Counted from the stretch's first letter, positions 32,524-40,568 are shown. The stretch is 64,000 nucleotides of DNA from Bacillota bacterium (GCA_023415825.1 JAEZJF010000009.1:93859-157858); one strand, 5' to 3'. Numbers and translations: made by a program. Notes: generated from the sequence alone by a model not told the origin.

Positions 32524-32832
32524 ATGGAATCTTTTCCGTTTCAGCTTTATTCAAAATACGATAATAATGAGAAATACGAAACCAGACAAAATAACAGTAA
32601 TACAATGAGTAATTCTTTAGACAGCTGTGTTAACCGAATAGCTAAGTCCATTGCCAATACTGTAATCCGCTCCAATATCGAAGAGAACCAAGGATTAAAT
32701 CAGGTAAACTTCCGGATCCCTAAGATACCCCAGGAAGTCTTTTTATTCGGAGCGGTGATCACTTCAAAGATCCTGCTGTTTTGGGCTTATAAGAAGGCAA
32801 AAGATAGCGGACTTGAGATTCTTAACCTTTAG
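32524..32832 (+). CDS. Small hypothetical protein C, one membrane segment
   Basis: 102 aa. The N-terminal half is hydrophilic and Asn-rich (YDNNEKYETRQNNSN), the middle has NRIAKSIANTVIRSN, and the C-terminal part has one hydrophobic stretch (VFLFGAVITSKILLFWAY). AAGGGGGAAAACAG lies before the ATG, 14 bp after protein B ends. Function unknown; the shared design with A and B suggests a membrane group. Confidence 0.65.
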   Translation: MESFPFQLYSKYDNNEKYETRQNNSNTMSNSLDSCVNRIAKSIANTVIRSNIEENQGLNQVNFRIPKIPQEVFLFGAVITSKILLFWAYKKAKDSGLEILNL

Positions 32833-32847
32833 GAGGAAGGTGTCATT

Positions 32848-33333
32848 ATGTCAAACTGTATATGTGATATAACCGTACCGGAAGCGAAAACTATGCTTAT
32901 GAGGCTTATCGGTTTTGATTTTCTCCATTCCCAGGTAGGACCTGAAAACGCCATATTCACCCTTAGAGCAAAAGGAATTGATAGTTTGGAAGGTCCTCTA
33001 ATCGAATGGATAGTAAAGGGCAATTCAGGGCTTCTGATTATATCTGAACCAATTACGCTTCTAGATTTCTGGAAACTACCGGATGACATCTATATTGATA
33101 GGGATCGCGAGGATGCCGAGCGACAAATCATGGATGATTATTTATGCTTCCTTGAGCACTTGGAACAAGAGGCCTATATCTCATCAAGCCGTTGCAGCCT
33201 AGACATCAAAGTTGATCGGTCAAATTCTCCAAGGATTTATACTTTCCTTGGAAACAATAGGACAGATGATGATTTTGTTACAGCTATATTGGCTATGGAT
33301 GAATTGCTTCCCCGAATCATGGTGACAGCTTAA
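32848..33333 (+). CDS. Hypothetical protein of the island
   Basis: 161 aa, acidic and soluble, preceded by TAGGAGGAAGGTG. It contains a central WIVKGNSGLLIISEPITL and a negatively charged segment RDREDAERQIMDDY. No family is recognised. It lies between protein C and the next hypothetical gene with only short gaps, so it is part of the same operon. Confidence 0.7.
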   Translation: MSNCICDITVPEAKTMLMRLIGFDFLHSQVGPENAIFTLRAKGIDSLEGPLIEWIVKGNSGLLIISEPITLLDFWKLPDDIYIDRDREDAERQIMDDYLCFLEHLEQEAYISSSRCSLDIKVDRSNSPRIYTFLGNNRTDDDFVTAILAMDELLPRIMVTA

Positions 33334-33344
33334 GGAGGTAGGAG

Positions 33345-33842
33345 ATGGTAGATGAGCGCTATATTGTCAACATTAAGGGCACCAACTTCGTAAAGTATGA
33401 GGGCCTCCTGAATGAGGCACATAATAAAGGTATTCTCTGTCTTGAGGTTACGATCATTCAGTTTCCCTCTGCCGACAACGGAAAGGTATGCATATGTCGT
33501 GCTTGCTTGGTAGGAACTGATCATCAGAGTTTTGCCGATTATGGAGATGCTGGGCCCGAAAGTGTTGACCAGAAAATTATCCCGCATATTATCAGAATGG
33601 CTGCAACAAGGGCGAAAGCAAGAGTGCTGCGTGATTTTACAAACATAGGGATGTGCTCGCTTGAGGAAATTCAAATGTGTGATCTTAATGATTCCACCAG
33701 TGAACCGGTTACTCCTGCTCAAATGAATTTACTGAAAAAGCTAGCTACCGAATTGAAGCTTGATATTAACTTTAAAGCTTTGGACAAACAGAAAGCCTCA
33801 AAGCTTATTGATGAGCTGAGTAGTAAAAAGAAGGCAGGATAA
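33345..33842 (+). CDS. Hypothetical protein, possible ssDNA-handling relative
   Basis: 165 aa. The segment MAATRAKARVLRDFTNIGM resembles a helix found in phage and plasmid proteins with an A-x-TRAxxRALR pattern, some near single-strand annealing genes; the likeness is short and weak. The last 50 residues (VTPAQMNLLKKLATEL, LDKQKASKLIDELS) look like a small helical domain also seen at the end of such proteins. TAAGGAGGTAGGAG before the ATG is a strong ribosome site. Confidence 0.6.
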   Translation: MVDERYIVNIKGTNFVKYEGLLNEAHNKGILCLEVTIIQFPSADNGKVCICRACLVGTDHQSFADYGDAGPESVDQKIIPHIIRMAATRAKARVLRDFTNIGMCSLEEIQMCDLNDSTSEPVTPAQMNLLKKLATELKLDINFKALDKQKASKLIDELSSKKKAG

Positions 33843-33852
33843 ACCGCTTGAG

Positions 33853-33879
33853 GGACCGAATAAGATCCGGTCCCTTTTC
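33853..33879 (+). terminator. Internal terminator before the DUF932 gene
   Basis: GGGACCG and CGGTCCC around a 9-nt loop followed by TTTT. It is moderately strong and may only partly stop transcription into the DUF932 gene 38 bp further on. Confidence 0.6.
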
Positions 33880-33916
33880 ATTTGTTCTCTAAAATAATTA
33901 TAAGGAGTGTTTAGAA

Positions 33917-34849
33917 ATGCCTGCAAATGTTGAAACAATGTTTTATGTTAGAGAGGTGCCATGGTATGGGCTTGGCACTAGGATTGAAAAGGCGCCTACA
34001 TCTAATGAAGCGTTAAAATTGGCCGGTCTTGATTGGGATGTAAACCAGCAGGAGATATACACTGAGGATTCGATCCTCATTCCAGGCTTTAGGGCCAATA
34101 TTAGAGCCTCTGATAACAAAGTTCTGGGTGTAGTTACCGATAGATATCGGATTGTTCAGAACCAAGAGGCCTTTGCCTTTACTGATGCTTTACTTGGCGA
34201 GGGAGTTACTTATGAAACCGCAGGGTCGCTCCAGCAAGGGCGGCGGGTTTGGTTACTTGCAAGATTACCTCAGACCTATAAAATTATTGGAAATGATATA
34301 ACACCATATATGGTCTTCAGCAATACCCACGACGGTAGCGGTGCAATTAAGGTAGCAATGACACCCGTTCGTGTGGTATGTCAGAATACTTTGAATCTTG
34401 CTCTTCTTGATGCTAAGAGGATCTGGTCCACGATTCATACCGGTGATATGCAAACGAAGCTACAGGAAGCAAAGAAAACTCTGTTACTATCGGAATTTTA
34501 TATGGATAAGCTTGTGATAGGAACTGAGGTTCTTAATAGTAAAAGTCTTTCTGACAAACGAGCTATGGAATTTATTGAGGAACTGCTTCCAATACCCGAG
34601 AACGCCGGAGCGGCTCAAGTAAGGAATATAGATCTACTTCGTTCCGACCTAAAACAAAGGTATTTTGAGGCACCTGATCTCGGTGATATTCCCAAAACCG
34701 CATACCGGATGATCAATGCTGTATCTGACTTTGCCACACATACAGAACCGCTACGTAGAAGTGGTTCATATAAAGAGAATCTGTTCGCCAAAACAATGGA
34801 TGGAAACCCTTTGATTGATAAAGCTTATGACACATTACTCAGGTTATAG
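33917..34849 (+). CDS. DUF932 phage/plasmid-like protein
   Basis: 310 aa with the hallmarks of the DUF932 (phage/plasmid-like TIGR03299) family: VPWYGLGTRIEKAPTSNEAL at the N-terminus, VTDRYRIVQNQEAFAF, ARLPQTYKI, VFSNTHDGSGAIKVAMTPVR and RVVCQNTLNLAL. Such genes are common on conjugative and phage-related elements, but their role is unknown. TAAGGAGTGTTTAG precedes the ATG. It supports the mobile origin of the island. Confidence 0.9.
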   Translation: MPANVETMFYVREVPWYGLGTRIEKAPTSNEALKLAGLDWDVNQQEIYTEDSILIPGFRANIRASDNKVLGVVTDRYRIVQNQEAFAFTDALLGEGVTYETAGSLQQGRRVWLLARLPQTYKIIGNDITPYMVFSNTHDGSGAIKVAMTPVRVVCQNTLNLALLDAKRIWSTIHTGDMQTKLQEAKKTLLLSEFYMDKLVIGTEVLNSKSLSDKRAMEFIEELLPIPENAGAAQVRNIDLLRSDLKQRYFEAPDLGDIPKTAYRMINAVSDFATHTEPLRRSGSYKENLFAKTMDGNPLIDKAYDTLLRL

Positions 34850-34956
34850 GTATTTTGTCGTCTTTATAATCCAATTTTCAGCCATCCCCTCCCCGGCTTA
34901 TTATGTGAATATAAACGATAGTACTTAATGCTCATCGACATAGGGAGTGAAATTTG

Positions 34957-35130
34957 ATGGCTGTTAGTGACATTTTAACAGTAGCGGAGGCGGCGAAAAA
35001 ACTACATATTGGTTTAAACCTTATGTACAGCTACACAAGGAGACCCGGATTCCCATGCTTCAAAGTAGGCAAAAAGATCAGAATAAGAGAAGCAGATCTT
35101 GAGGAATGGATCATATCACATTACAAATGA
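34957..35130 (+). CDS. xis: Excisionase-like HTH protein
   Basis: 57 aa: ILTVAEAAKKLHIGLNLMYS is a helix-turn-helix of the excisionase/MerR-like type, followed by FKVGKKIRIREADLEEWI, the standard wing. Such proteins bind att DNA and steer the integrase toward excision. TAGGGAGTGA before the ATG fits. It lies 77 bp before the integrase gene, a usual order in tRNA-inserted islands. Confidence 0.85.
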   Translation: MAVSDILTVAEAAKKLHIGLNLMYSYTRRPGFPCFKVGKKIRIREADLEEWIISHYK

Positions 35131-35139
35131 TCAGGTGTC

Positions 35140-35175
35140 TGACAGGGCATATGCAGGTTACATTATGCCCTGTCA
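35140..35175 (+). promoter_or_regulatory. 12-bp perfect hairpin between xis and int
   Basis: TGACAGGGCATA and TATGCCCTGTCA form a perfect 12-bp stem with a 12-nt loop, followed by ATCTTTTAAATT. It lies between xis and int and could attenuate integrase expression or end the xis transcript. The T-run is short. Confidence 0.7.
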
Positions 35176-35207
35176 ATCTTTTAAATTGCAACAAGGAGAA
35201 CGAGGTC

Positions 35208-36401
35208 ATGGCAAAGAGGAAACGAGGACAAAATGAAGGAAGTATAAGACAACGACGAAAAGGTCTATGGGAAGCAAGGTTCAGTATCGGTTTTAACGCT
35301 GAGGGAAAGCAGATCCAGAAATCTGTTTATGGAAAAACCCGTGAAGAAGCAAATTCAAAGATGATAAGCTTTCTGGCAACAATTAAAGAGGGTAAGTACG
35401 TTGAACCCTCAAGAAAAACCTTAAGCGATTTCATCGATTCGTGGCTGGACCAAATAAAGTCGAGCGGTAGAATCAAGCCTACTACTTACGGAACATATGA
35501 GCAACACGTTCGCGTTCATATTAAGCCGTCTTTAGGCAATACCGCATTAAAAGATATTGACATAGATTGCATTCAGCGGTTTTACAGTGAAAAGCTTTCA
35601 AAAGGTAGGTATGATGGCAAGGGAGGGTTATCTACCGCAACAATAATAAAAATACATAATATATTGCATCAGTGTTTGGATAACGCGGTAAGGAAGAAAC
35701 TAATACCTGCTAATCCGGTAAAAGATGTGGATCCTCCAAAACTAAAGGAGAAACCAATACGTGTTCTAACAAAGGAAGAGCAAGCCCAATTCTTGACTAC
35801 TGTTAATGGCTCCAGGTTAAAGGCGGCCTTTTACTTAGATTTAGCTACTGGATTGCGTCTTGGCGAACTACTAGGCCTTACATGGAAAGACGTCAATCTT
35901 GAGGACCAATCGATCAATGTATGCAAGACTCTTGTGAGAATTAGGTTAAAAGATAGTCCGGATGGTAAAAAAACTCAGCTAAGTGTTCAGACCCCTAAAA
36001 CCAAAAAATCAAGCAGATTGATTCCCATACCAGATTGCATCATACCTATCTTGAAGGAACACAGAGAAAAGCAGTTGAAGGAAATTGACAAGGCTGAAAA
36101 GCATTATAATAATAAGAATCTTGTGTTCTGTACAGAATTAGGCAACCATATTGAGCCGAGAAATATGATGAGGCATTTTTATAGTCTCATCGAAGATGCA
36201 AAAATTCCTCATACAAATTTCCATGCTTTGAGGCATACCTTCGCCACAAGGCTACTAGAGGCTGGAGAAAGAGAGAGGGTTCTACAGGAATTACTAGGGC
36301 ACAGCACTACTACCCAGACCGCAAAATATGCCCACGTTCTCGATGGACTTAAGCGGGAATCTATTAATAAAATGAATCAGTTCTTTCCTGATCTCAAGTA
36401 G
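35208..36401 (+). CDS. int: Tyrosine recombinase (phage-type integrase)
   Basis: 397 aa. The N-terminal part (GSIRQRRKGLWEARFSIGF, then KSVYGKTREEANSKM) is an arm-binding AP2-like domain, then a SAM-like core-binding domain (LSDFIDSWLDQIK). The catalytic domain holds the Arg in ATGLRLGELLGL, HALRHTFATRL (His-x-x-Arg), LGHSTTTQT and the nucleophile Tyr in AKYAHV. The start is ATG 35208, with AAGGAGAACGAGG upstream. It lies 275 bp from attR and should catalyse integration and excision at tRNA-Thr(GGT). Confidence 0.95.
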   Translation: MAKRKRGQNEGSIRQRRKGLWEARFSIGFNAEGKQIQKSVYGKTREEANSKMISFLATIKEGKYVEPSRKTLSDFIDSWLDQIKSSGRIKPTTYGTYEQHVRVHIKPSLGNTALKDIDIDCIQRFYSEKLSKGRYDGKGGLSTATIIKIHNILHQCLDNAVRKKLIPANPVKDVDPPKLKEKPIRVLTKEEQAQFLTTVNGSRLKAAFYLDLATGLRLGELLGLTWKDVNLEDQSINVCKTLVRIRLKDSPDGKKTQLSVQTPKTKKSSRLIPIPDCIIPILKEHREKQLKEIDKAEKHYNNKNLVFCTELGNHIEPRNMMRHFYSLIEDAKIPHTNFHALRHTFATRLLEAGERERVLQELLGHSTTTQTAKYAHVLDGLKRESINKMNQFFPDLK

Positions 36402-36430
36402 CATAAACCGGACAAACTCCGGTTTTATGC
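36401..36430 (+). terminator. Terminator after the integrase
   Basis: GCATAAACCGG pairs with CCGGTTTTATGC (one bulged T) around GACAAACT. It overlaps the integrase stop codon and could work in both directions. Confidence 0.6.
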
Positions 36431-36610
36431 TGCTTTGCTCTTATATCGACTAATCATGCGCTTTTCGCGAAATCACTACCGATAGCCGCTTGCGGTGGTC
36501 TCCTTGATCTAAGAGAAGTAATAAAAATTTCTAAATAACAAATTAACTCTATAGATTTTTGAAGCATATCTTTTTAAACATGTTTGTCTGATAATTTGCC
36601 TGTTTTCTTC

Positions 36611-36633
36611 GGTAAGGGTTACGGTAAGGGTAT
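36611..36633 (+). repeat. Right-end GGTAAGGGT pair, candidate integrase arm sites
   Basis: Two direct copies of GGTAAGGGT separated by TAC and followed by AT, the same as the pair at 17643-17665 except for the 3-bp spacer. Both pairs read in the same direction and lie inside the attachment repeats. Confidence 0.7.
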
Positions 36634-36642
36634 AAAGCTAAA

Positions 36643-36673
36643 AGCTTTCGAAGTTAAAACCTCGAAAGCCTTT
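36643..36673 (-). terminator. Island-borne terminator now after tRNA-Thr
   Basis: GCTTTCGA and CGAAAGCC/AGCTTTCG form a stem just downstream (minus strand) of the tRNA-Thr 3' end. The island has apparently replaced the original tRNA terminator (17427-17468) with its own. Confidence 0.55.
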
Positions 36674-36676
36674 TAA

Positions 36677-36724
36677 ACTGGAGCCCTCAATCGGAGTTGA
36701 ACCGATGACCTCATCCTTACCATG
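36677..36724. repeat. attR: 48-bp direct repeat inside the intact tRNA-Thr
   Basis: Identical to 17471-17518. Here the repeat is part of the complete tRNA-Thr gene, so the island supplied its 3' end at insertion and the tRNA stays functional. Confidence 0.95.
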
Positions 36725-36754
36725 GATGCGCTCTACCTACTGAGCTATGAGGGC
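36679..36754 (-). tRNA. tRNA-Thr(GGT), island target
   Basis: Full cloverleaf on the minus strand: acceptor GCCCTCA/TGAGGGC, D arm GCTC/GAGC, anticodon stem CATCC/GGATG with loop ATGGTAA (anticodon GGT), T arm ATCGG-TTCAACT-CCGAT, discriminator T and an encoded CCA. The 3' half equals the island attachment repeat. Confidence 0.95.
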
Positions 36755-36768
36755 GTACTATGTTGAAC

Positions 36769-36842
36769 TGGAGCGGGTGAAGGGAATCGAACCCTCGCAA
36801 TCAGCTTGGGAAGCTGATGTTCTGCCATTGAACTACACCCGC
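36769..36842 (-). tRNA. tRNA-Gly(CCC)
   Basis: Acceptor GCGGGTG/CACCCGC, D arm with TTCAATGGCAGAA, anticodon loop TTCCCAA (anticodon CCC), T arm GAGGG-TTCGATT-CCCTT and encoded CCA. It is 14 bp upstream of tRNA-Thr and shares its transcript. Confidence 0.95.
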
Positions 36843-36868
36843 ATGCACCATGTCATGCAGCGAAGTCT

Positions 36869-36898
36869 ATTGTAGCACAAGCTCATAGCATTTGTCTA
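36869..36898 (-). promoter_or_regulatory. Candidate tRNA operon promoter
   Basis: Minus-strand -35 TAGACA (36893-36898) and -10 TACAAT (36869-36874) with an 18-bp spacer, 27 bp before tRNA-Gly. Confidence 0.6.
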
Positions 36899-37019
36899 GT
36901 ACTAGTATAAATTTCTACCGAATCTTATCAAGACGTCTTGAATGGCTATCCCGAAAGCCTACTGCGTTTATACCTTTGTCAGTCATGAGTAGAGAAGGGA
37001 TACTTCGGCCCGCGAAAGA

Positions 37020-37043
37020 GGTGCGTTCCAACAAGAACGCACC
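37020..37043 (-). terminator. Hairpin after the membrane protein gene
   Basis: GGTGCGTTC and GAACGCACC around CAACAA, a perfect 9-bp stem seven bases beyond the 37050 stop codon. The T-run on either side is weak (TCTTTC). Confidence 0.5.
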
Positions 37044-37049
37044 AACAGG

Positions 37050-37505
37050 TTAGTCTTCTACATCCTCTTCGTCAGTGAAATAATCATCCTCTGACTGTTC
37101 CCGGCTTTCCTTGATGATCGCCACGTTCTCCTGGATGGAGAAAAAGACCATGAAGAGCTCAAACAGCACCCTCAGGATAATTTGCAGAATAAGTGTCCCT
37201 ACAAGCCCAACCAGGAAATTGGCCACAAACATGGCCACAACACCTACAATAAATAAAACCAGAGCGAAAGCCATATAAAGAATCTTGGCCAACCCGCTGC
37301 TTAACATCACCCTGAAGTTCAGAATATCATGAAGATATTCCGACAGGCCATTGTATCGTTTTGTTTTCCTGGGTACGAGAAAGAGAAAGTAAATCCAGAT
37401 AGCAATAATCACGGCGCCCGTTAAAATGTACGGGAATGCCTTGCCTATAGCATCTGTGACCTTATCAGCCATTGAAAAGAATCCGAGTTTTAAAAAGCTT
37501 TCCAT
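37050..37505 (-). CDS. Hypothetical membrane protein, three TM segments
   Basis: 151 aa. Hydrophobic segments at about residues 24-45 (AFPYILTGAVIIAIWIYFLFLV), 73-100 (AKILYMAFALVLFIVGVVAMFVANFL) and 101-122 (VGLVGTLILQIILRVLFELF). The C-terminal tail is strongly acidic (SEDDYFTDEEDVED). GGGGGTTTGAC precedes the ATG. It follows metH by 12 bp and may be co-transcribed, but no functional link is evident. Family not recognised. Confidence 0.75.
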   Translation of the reverse strand: MESFLKLGFFSMADKVTDAIGKAFPYILTGAVIIAIWIYFLFLVPRKTKRYNGLSEYLHDILNFRVMLSSGLAKILYMAFALVLFIVGVVAMFVANFLVGLVGTLILQIILRVLFELFMVFFSIQENVAIIKESREQSEDDYFTDEEDVED

Positions 37506-37517
37506 GTCAAACCCCCA

Positions 37518-39926
37518 TTAATGTTCTTCTTTCTTGAAGCTTTGTGCCAATTTTACCGCTGAGTAAGCATCCTGAGAATAATGTGCCCCAAAACTCTCTG
37601 CATAACGCTTATCCAACACGGCACCCCCTACCATCAGCTCGCAGTCCAGCCCCTCCGTTTTCATTAGGGACATGACCTTTGGCATCTGGTTCATTGTGGT
37701 GGTCATCAGCGCGGAAAGGGCGATGATATCTGCATTATTTGTCTTTGCAGCCTCAATTATACGAGAGGCTTCCACATCCTTTCCAAGATCCACCACATTA
37801 AAGCCATAATTCTTTAAAAGCATGGCCACGATATTCTTGCCAATATCATGGACATCGCCTTTAACAGTCGCAATGACGACTGTTTGAGAACACTCTGTTT
37901 TTTCTTCTGTATCACGGGTCAACTCCGGTGTAAGCACAGCCATTGCCTTTTCCATAGCCTCAGCGCCGCGTATGAGCTGGGGCAGAAAGTAATGCTTCTG
38001 CTCATAGAGATCCCCAACTGTTTTAATAGCCGGAATCAGCTCCTCGTCAATGACGGCCTTTGCATCCCTTCCGTTGATAAGCGCTTGCCGAGCTAACTCT
38101 TCAGCCGTGTCACGGGCACCGTTTATAATGGCATCATAAAGCGTTTTAGCAGTACCTTCCGAAGCTTTTGCAGTCCTATCCGGAGCTTTGCCCTGGCCTG
38201 AATAAACAGCCGCATAATTGACGGCGTTTTTATCCCTGGCCGCCAGTGCATCGGAGGCTCTAACTGCCAACATCATTTGCTCGTTATTGGGATTCATAAT
38301 AGCCGTACTCAAGCCCCTTGAAACAGCCATGGCCAGGAAGGCCGAGTTGATGGATTCACGCGCAGGAAGGCCAAAGGATACATTAGATAACCCCATGACG
38401 GTATTTATCTTGGACTTGTCGCACCAGGCTATAACCTTGAGGGTTTCCAGCGCACCTTCGGCATTTGAGGCCACCGTCATGACAAGGCCGTCCACTAAAA
38501 TATCTTCTTTGCCAAAGCCCAATTTCTTAGCTTCACGCAAAACGCGCTTTATGATCTCGATTCTCTCCTCGGCAGTTTCAGGTACACCTTTGTCATCGAC
38601 GGGGAGGAGAACAAACATGGCCCCATATTTTTTCGCCAGCGGCAAAAGCCGTTCTATTTTTTCTGTTTCTCCCGAGATGGAATTAATGACCGCTCTTCCG
38701 GGATAAATCCTCAGAGCCGCCTCCAGGGCCTCAGGGTTGGAGGTATCAATGAGAATGGGAGCAGAGCACGTATTACAGACAGTACTGACCATGGCCGTCA
38801 GGGTTTCTTTCTCATCAATACCAGGCACCCCGGCGTTAATATCCAAAAGTGCAGCGCCCGCCTCAACCTGTTCCCGGGCAATATCGGCGACGGTATCCAT
38901 ATCTCCCTGTAAAAGAGCCTCTTTTAATGCCTTTTTCCCCGTTGGGTTCAACCTTTCTCCAATTACGGTAAAGGGCAGGCTGGGATGAATCTCATGGGTC
39001 AGTCGATTTGAACAGGCCAGGCTATAGGGTCTTCTTTCAACCTTTACAGGGCGGCATCGAGAGGTGATTTCCGCAATTTTTTCAATGTATTCCGGCGTTG
39101 TGCCGCAGCAGCCTCCCAGACCATTAGCCCCAGCTTCAATCAGCGCTTCCGTATAAGAGGTAAACCTGGCTGCATCCATATCAAAAATGGTTTTGCCGTT
39201 TTCCAGCCTTGGCTTTCCCGCATTGGGCTTGGCAATTAAGGGAACCTTTGCATAGGGCTTCATACGGGCAAGGATATCCACCATTTCAGCCGGTCCGCTG
39301 GAGCAATTGCACCCCACTGCATCAGCCCCCAGTGACTGGAGGGTGACCAGGGCACTGACCGGATCAGTTCCCATCAGTGTGCGCTGGCCTGCTTCATAGG
39401 TCATGGTTACCATGACGGGCAGCTCACAGAGCTCTTTAATAGCTATAAGGGCCGCACGTGCCTCCTGAAGGTCCAGCATGGTCTCAATGACAAAGAGATC
39501 CACACCCCCGTCCAAAAGGCCTCTGACCTGTGCTTTAAAGCTATCCACGGCCTCTTCAAAGCTGACATCCCCATAGGGCATGAGAAGGGTTCCGCAAGAG
39601 GAAATATCCCCGGCTACAAGTCCTTCCTCTCCTGCCGCGCTTCGGGTGACCTGGGCAAGAAGCTTGTTGATGGCATAGGTCTCATCCGAAAGGCCATATT
39701 CCGAAAGCTTGATGGCATTAGCTCCAAGGGTAAAGGTATAGAGAATATCGGAACCGGCCTCTCGATAACGAGCTTGCGTCATTTTTACAACTCCTGCATT
39801 TTCAGAGGCCCATTTTTCCGGGCAGACCCCGCTTGGCATACCCAGCTTTTGAAGTAGTGTGCCCATGCCTCCATCCAGCAGTACGATTCTATTCTGAAAT
39901 AGTTTTTTAAACCCTCTTTTTGTCAT
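37518..39926 (-). CDS. metH: Cobalamin-dependent methionine synthase, without activation domain
   Basis: Transfers a methyl group from methyltetrahydrofolate to homocysteine through B12. 802 aa in three modules: homocysteine-binding barrel (IVLLDGGMGTLLQKLG; zinc ligands in VGCNCSSGP and GGCCGTTPEYI), pterin-binding barrel (ERLNPTGKKALKEAL, LDINAGVPGIDE), and cobalamin cap and binding domains with VKGDVHDIGKNIV (the His that coordinates cobalt) near residue 700. It stops where the roughly 330-residue AdoMet-binding reactivation domain of E. coli MetH would begin; that domain is a separate gene just upstream. CGGAGGTTTCT precedes the ATG. Confidence 0.95.
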   Translation of the reverse strand: MTKRGFKKLFQNRIVLLDGGMGTLLQKLGMPSGVCPEKWASENAGVVKMTQARYREAGSDILYTFTLGANAIKLSEYGLSDETYAINKLLAQVTRSAAGEEGLVAGDISSCGTLLMPYGDVSFEEAVDSFKAQVRGLLDGGVDLFVIETMLDLQEARAALIAIKELCELPVMVTMTYEAGQRTLMGTDPVSALVTLQSLGADAVGCNCSSGPAEMVDILARMKPYAKVPLIAKPNAGKPRLENGKTIFDMDAARFTSYTEALIEAGANGLGGCCGTTPEYIEKIAEITSRCRPVKVERRPYSLACSNRLTHEIHPSLPFTVIGERLNPTGKKALKEALLQGDMDTVADIAREQVEAGAALLDINAGVPGIDEKETLTAMVSTVCNTCSAPILIDTSNPEALEAALRIYPGRAVINSISGETEKIERLLPLAKKYGAMFVLLPVDDKGVPETAEERIEIIKRVLREAKKLGFGKEDILVDGLVMTVASNAEGALETLKVIAWCDKSKINTVMGLSNVSFGLPARESINSAFLAMAVSRGLSTAIMNPNNEQMMLAVRASDALAARDKNAVNYAAVYSGQGKAPDRTAKASEGTAKTLYDAIINGARDTAEELARQALINGRDAKAVIDEELIPAIKTVGDLYEQKHYFLPQLIRGAEAMEKAMAVLTPELTRDTEEKTECSQTVVIATVKGDVHDIGKNIVAMLLKNYGFNVVDLGKDVEASRIIEAAKTNNADIIALSALMTTTMNQMPKVMSLMKTEGLDCELMVGGAVLDKRYAESFGAHYSQDAYSAVKLAQSFKKEEH

Positions 39927-39941
39927 AGAAACCTCCGTTGC

Positions 39942-40568
39942 CTATCCTGCACCGCCGATACCGGCAATTGCAAAGACTGATTTCTCCGGAATTAATAGGT
40001 AAGCATCATTCAAGGTAAGTCCATAGGACTCAGCCTTAAGCAGGCGGAAAAAATCTGCCTGTTGGGTAATATCGAAATCCCCATACCCCGGACTGAAGCG
40101 CATTCGTGTCAGAGCCAGTCCCTTGGGCCGAAGCTGCTGCGCAACAGAGGCCATCACCACATCCAATGCGGCATCAGTGATTTCTGAAGCGGCTGCGTCC
40201 ACGATAATAGCTTCGCTCATATGCCCGGCCTTTTGAAGTCGGGCCAAATGCTCCATTATTCTCTTGCCGCCTGTAGCCAGCATGAGGAGTGCCTGTTCGC
40301 AATTATTAAGCAACTCCGAAAGCTTTTGACCCACAAGCAGGGTATTATCCTCAAGCATCACTCGAGGGGCTTTTATTTCTAAAATATTCACGATGCGGAA
40401 GGCCGCAGTAATGTCCAGGATATTTTCCGTTTTTGCTAAAAGCCGCTCTACATCATTTCTTATTTCAGTCGAAAGCTCAGTCCTGTTCTTATCATACCCA
40501 AGCCTTGTAAAAATGAGACTTTTATTATAGGACGGCTTAAGATTTCTCATGGTCTTAATGTCATGCAT
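39942..40568 (-). CDS. MetH activation-domain protein (separate subunit)
   Basis: 208 aa. TRMRFSPGYGDFDITQQADFF is the signature of the AdoMet-binding activation domain of B12-dependent methionine synthase, and KSVFAIAGIGGAG ends it. In this family the separate protein is thought to bring AdoMet for reductive methylation of inactive cob(II)alamin. It lies 15 bp before metH on the same strand. The start at 40568 has AGGGATGATGGGCC upstream. It is shorter than the E. coli domain, which is usual for clostridial versions. Confidence 0.9.
   Translation of the reverse strand: MHDIKTMRNLKPSYNKSLIFTRLGYDKNRTELSTEIRNDVERLLAKTENILDITAAFRIVNILEIKAPRVMLEDNTLLVGQKLSELLNNCEQALLMLATGGKRIMEHLARLQKAGHMSEAIIVDAAASEITDAALDVVMASVAQQLRPKGLALTRMRFSPGYGDFDITQQADFFRLLKAESYGLTLNDAYLLIPEKSVFAIAGIGGAG

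Larger units (their letters stand above)
17471..36724. mobile_element. 19.2-kb integrative island in tRNA-Thr(GGT)
   Basis: Bounded by perfect 48-bp direct repeats derived from tRNA-Thr, with a tyrosine recombinase and excisionase-like gene next to the right repeat and arm-type repeats inside both ends. The intact tRNA lies at the integrase end, as is usual. Cargo is a long minus-strand operon of nucleic-acid and ADP-ribosylation enzymes plus a plus-strand set of small membrane and hypothetical proteins. No relaxase, type IV secretion, replication initiator or capsid gene is seen, so it is either mobilised by a helper or no longer transfers. Confidence 0.93.

Noticed and set aside
17471..36724. 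Integrative conjugative element or prophage
   Set aside because: No relaxase, type IV secretion, terminase, capsid, portal or lysis genes are seen; int, xis and a DUF932 gene alone do not support it.
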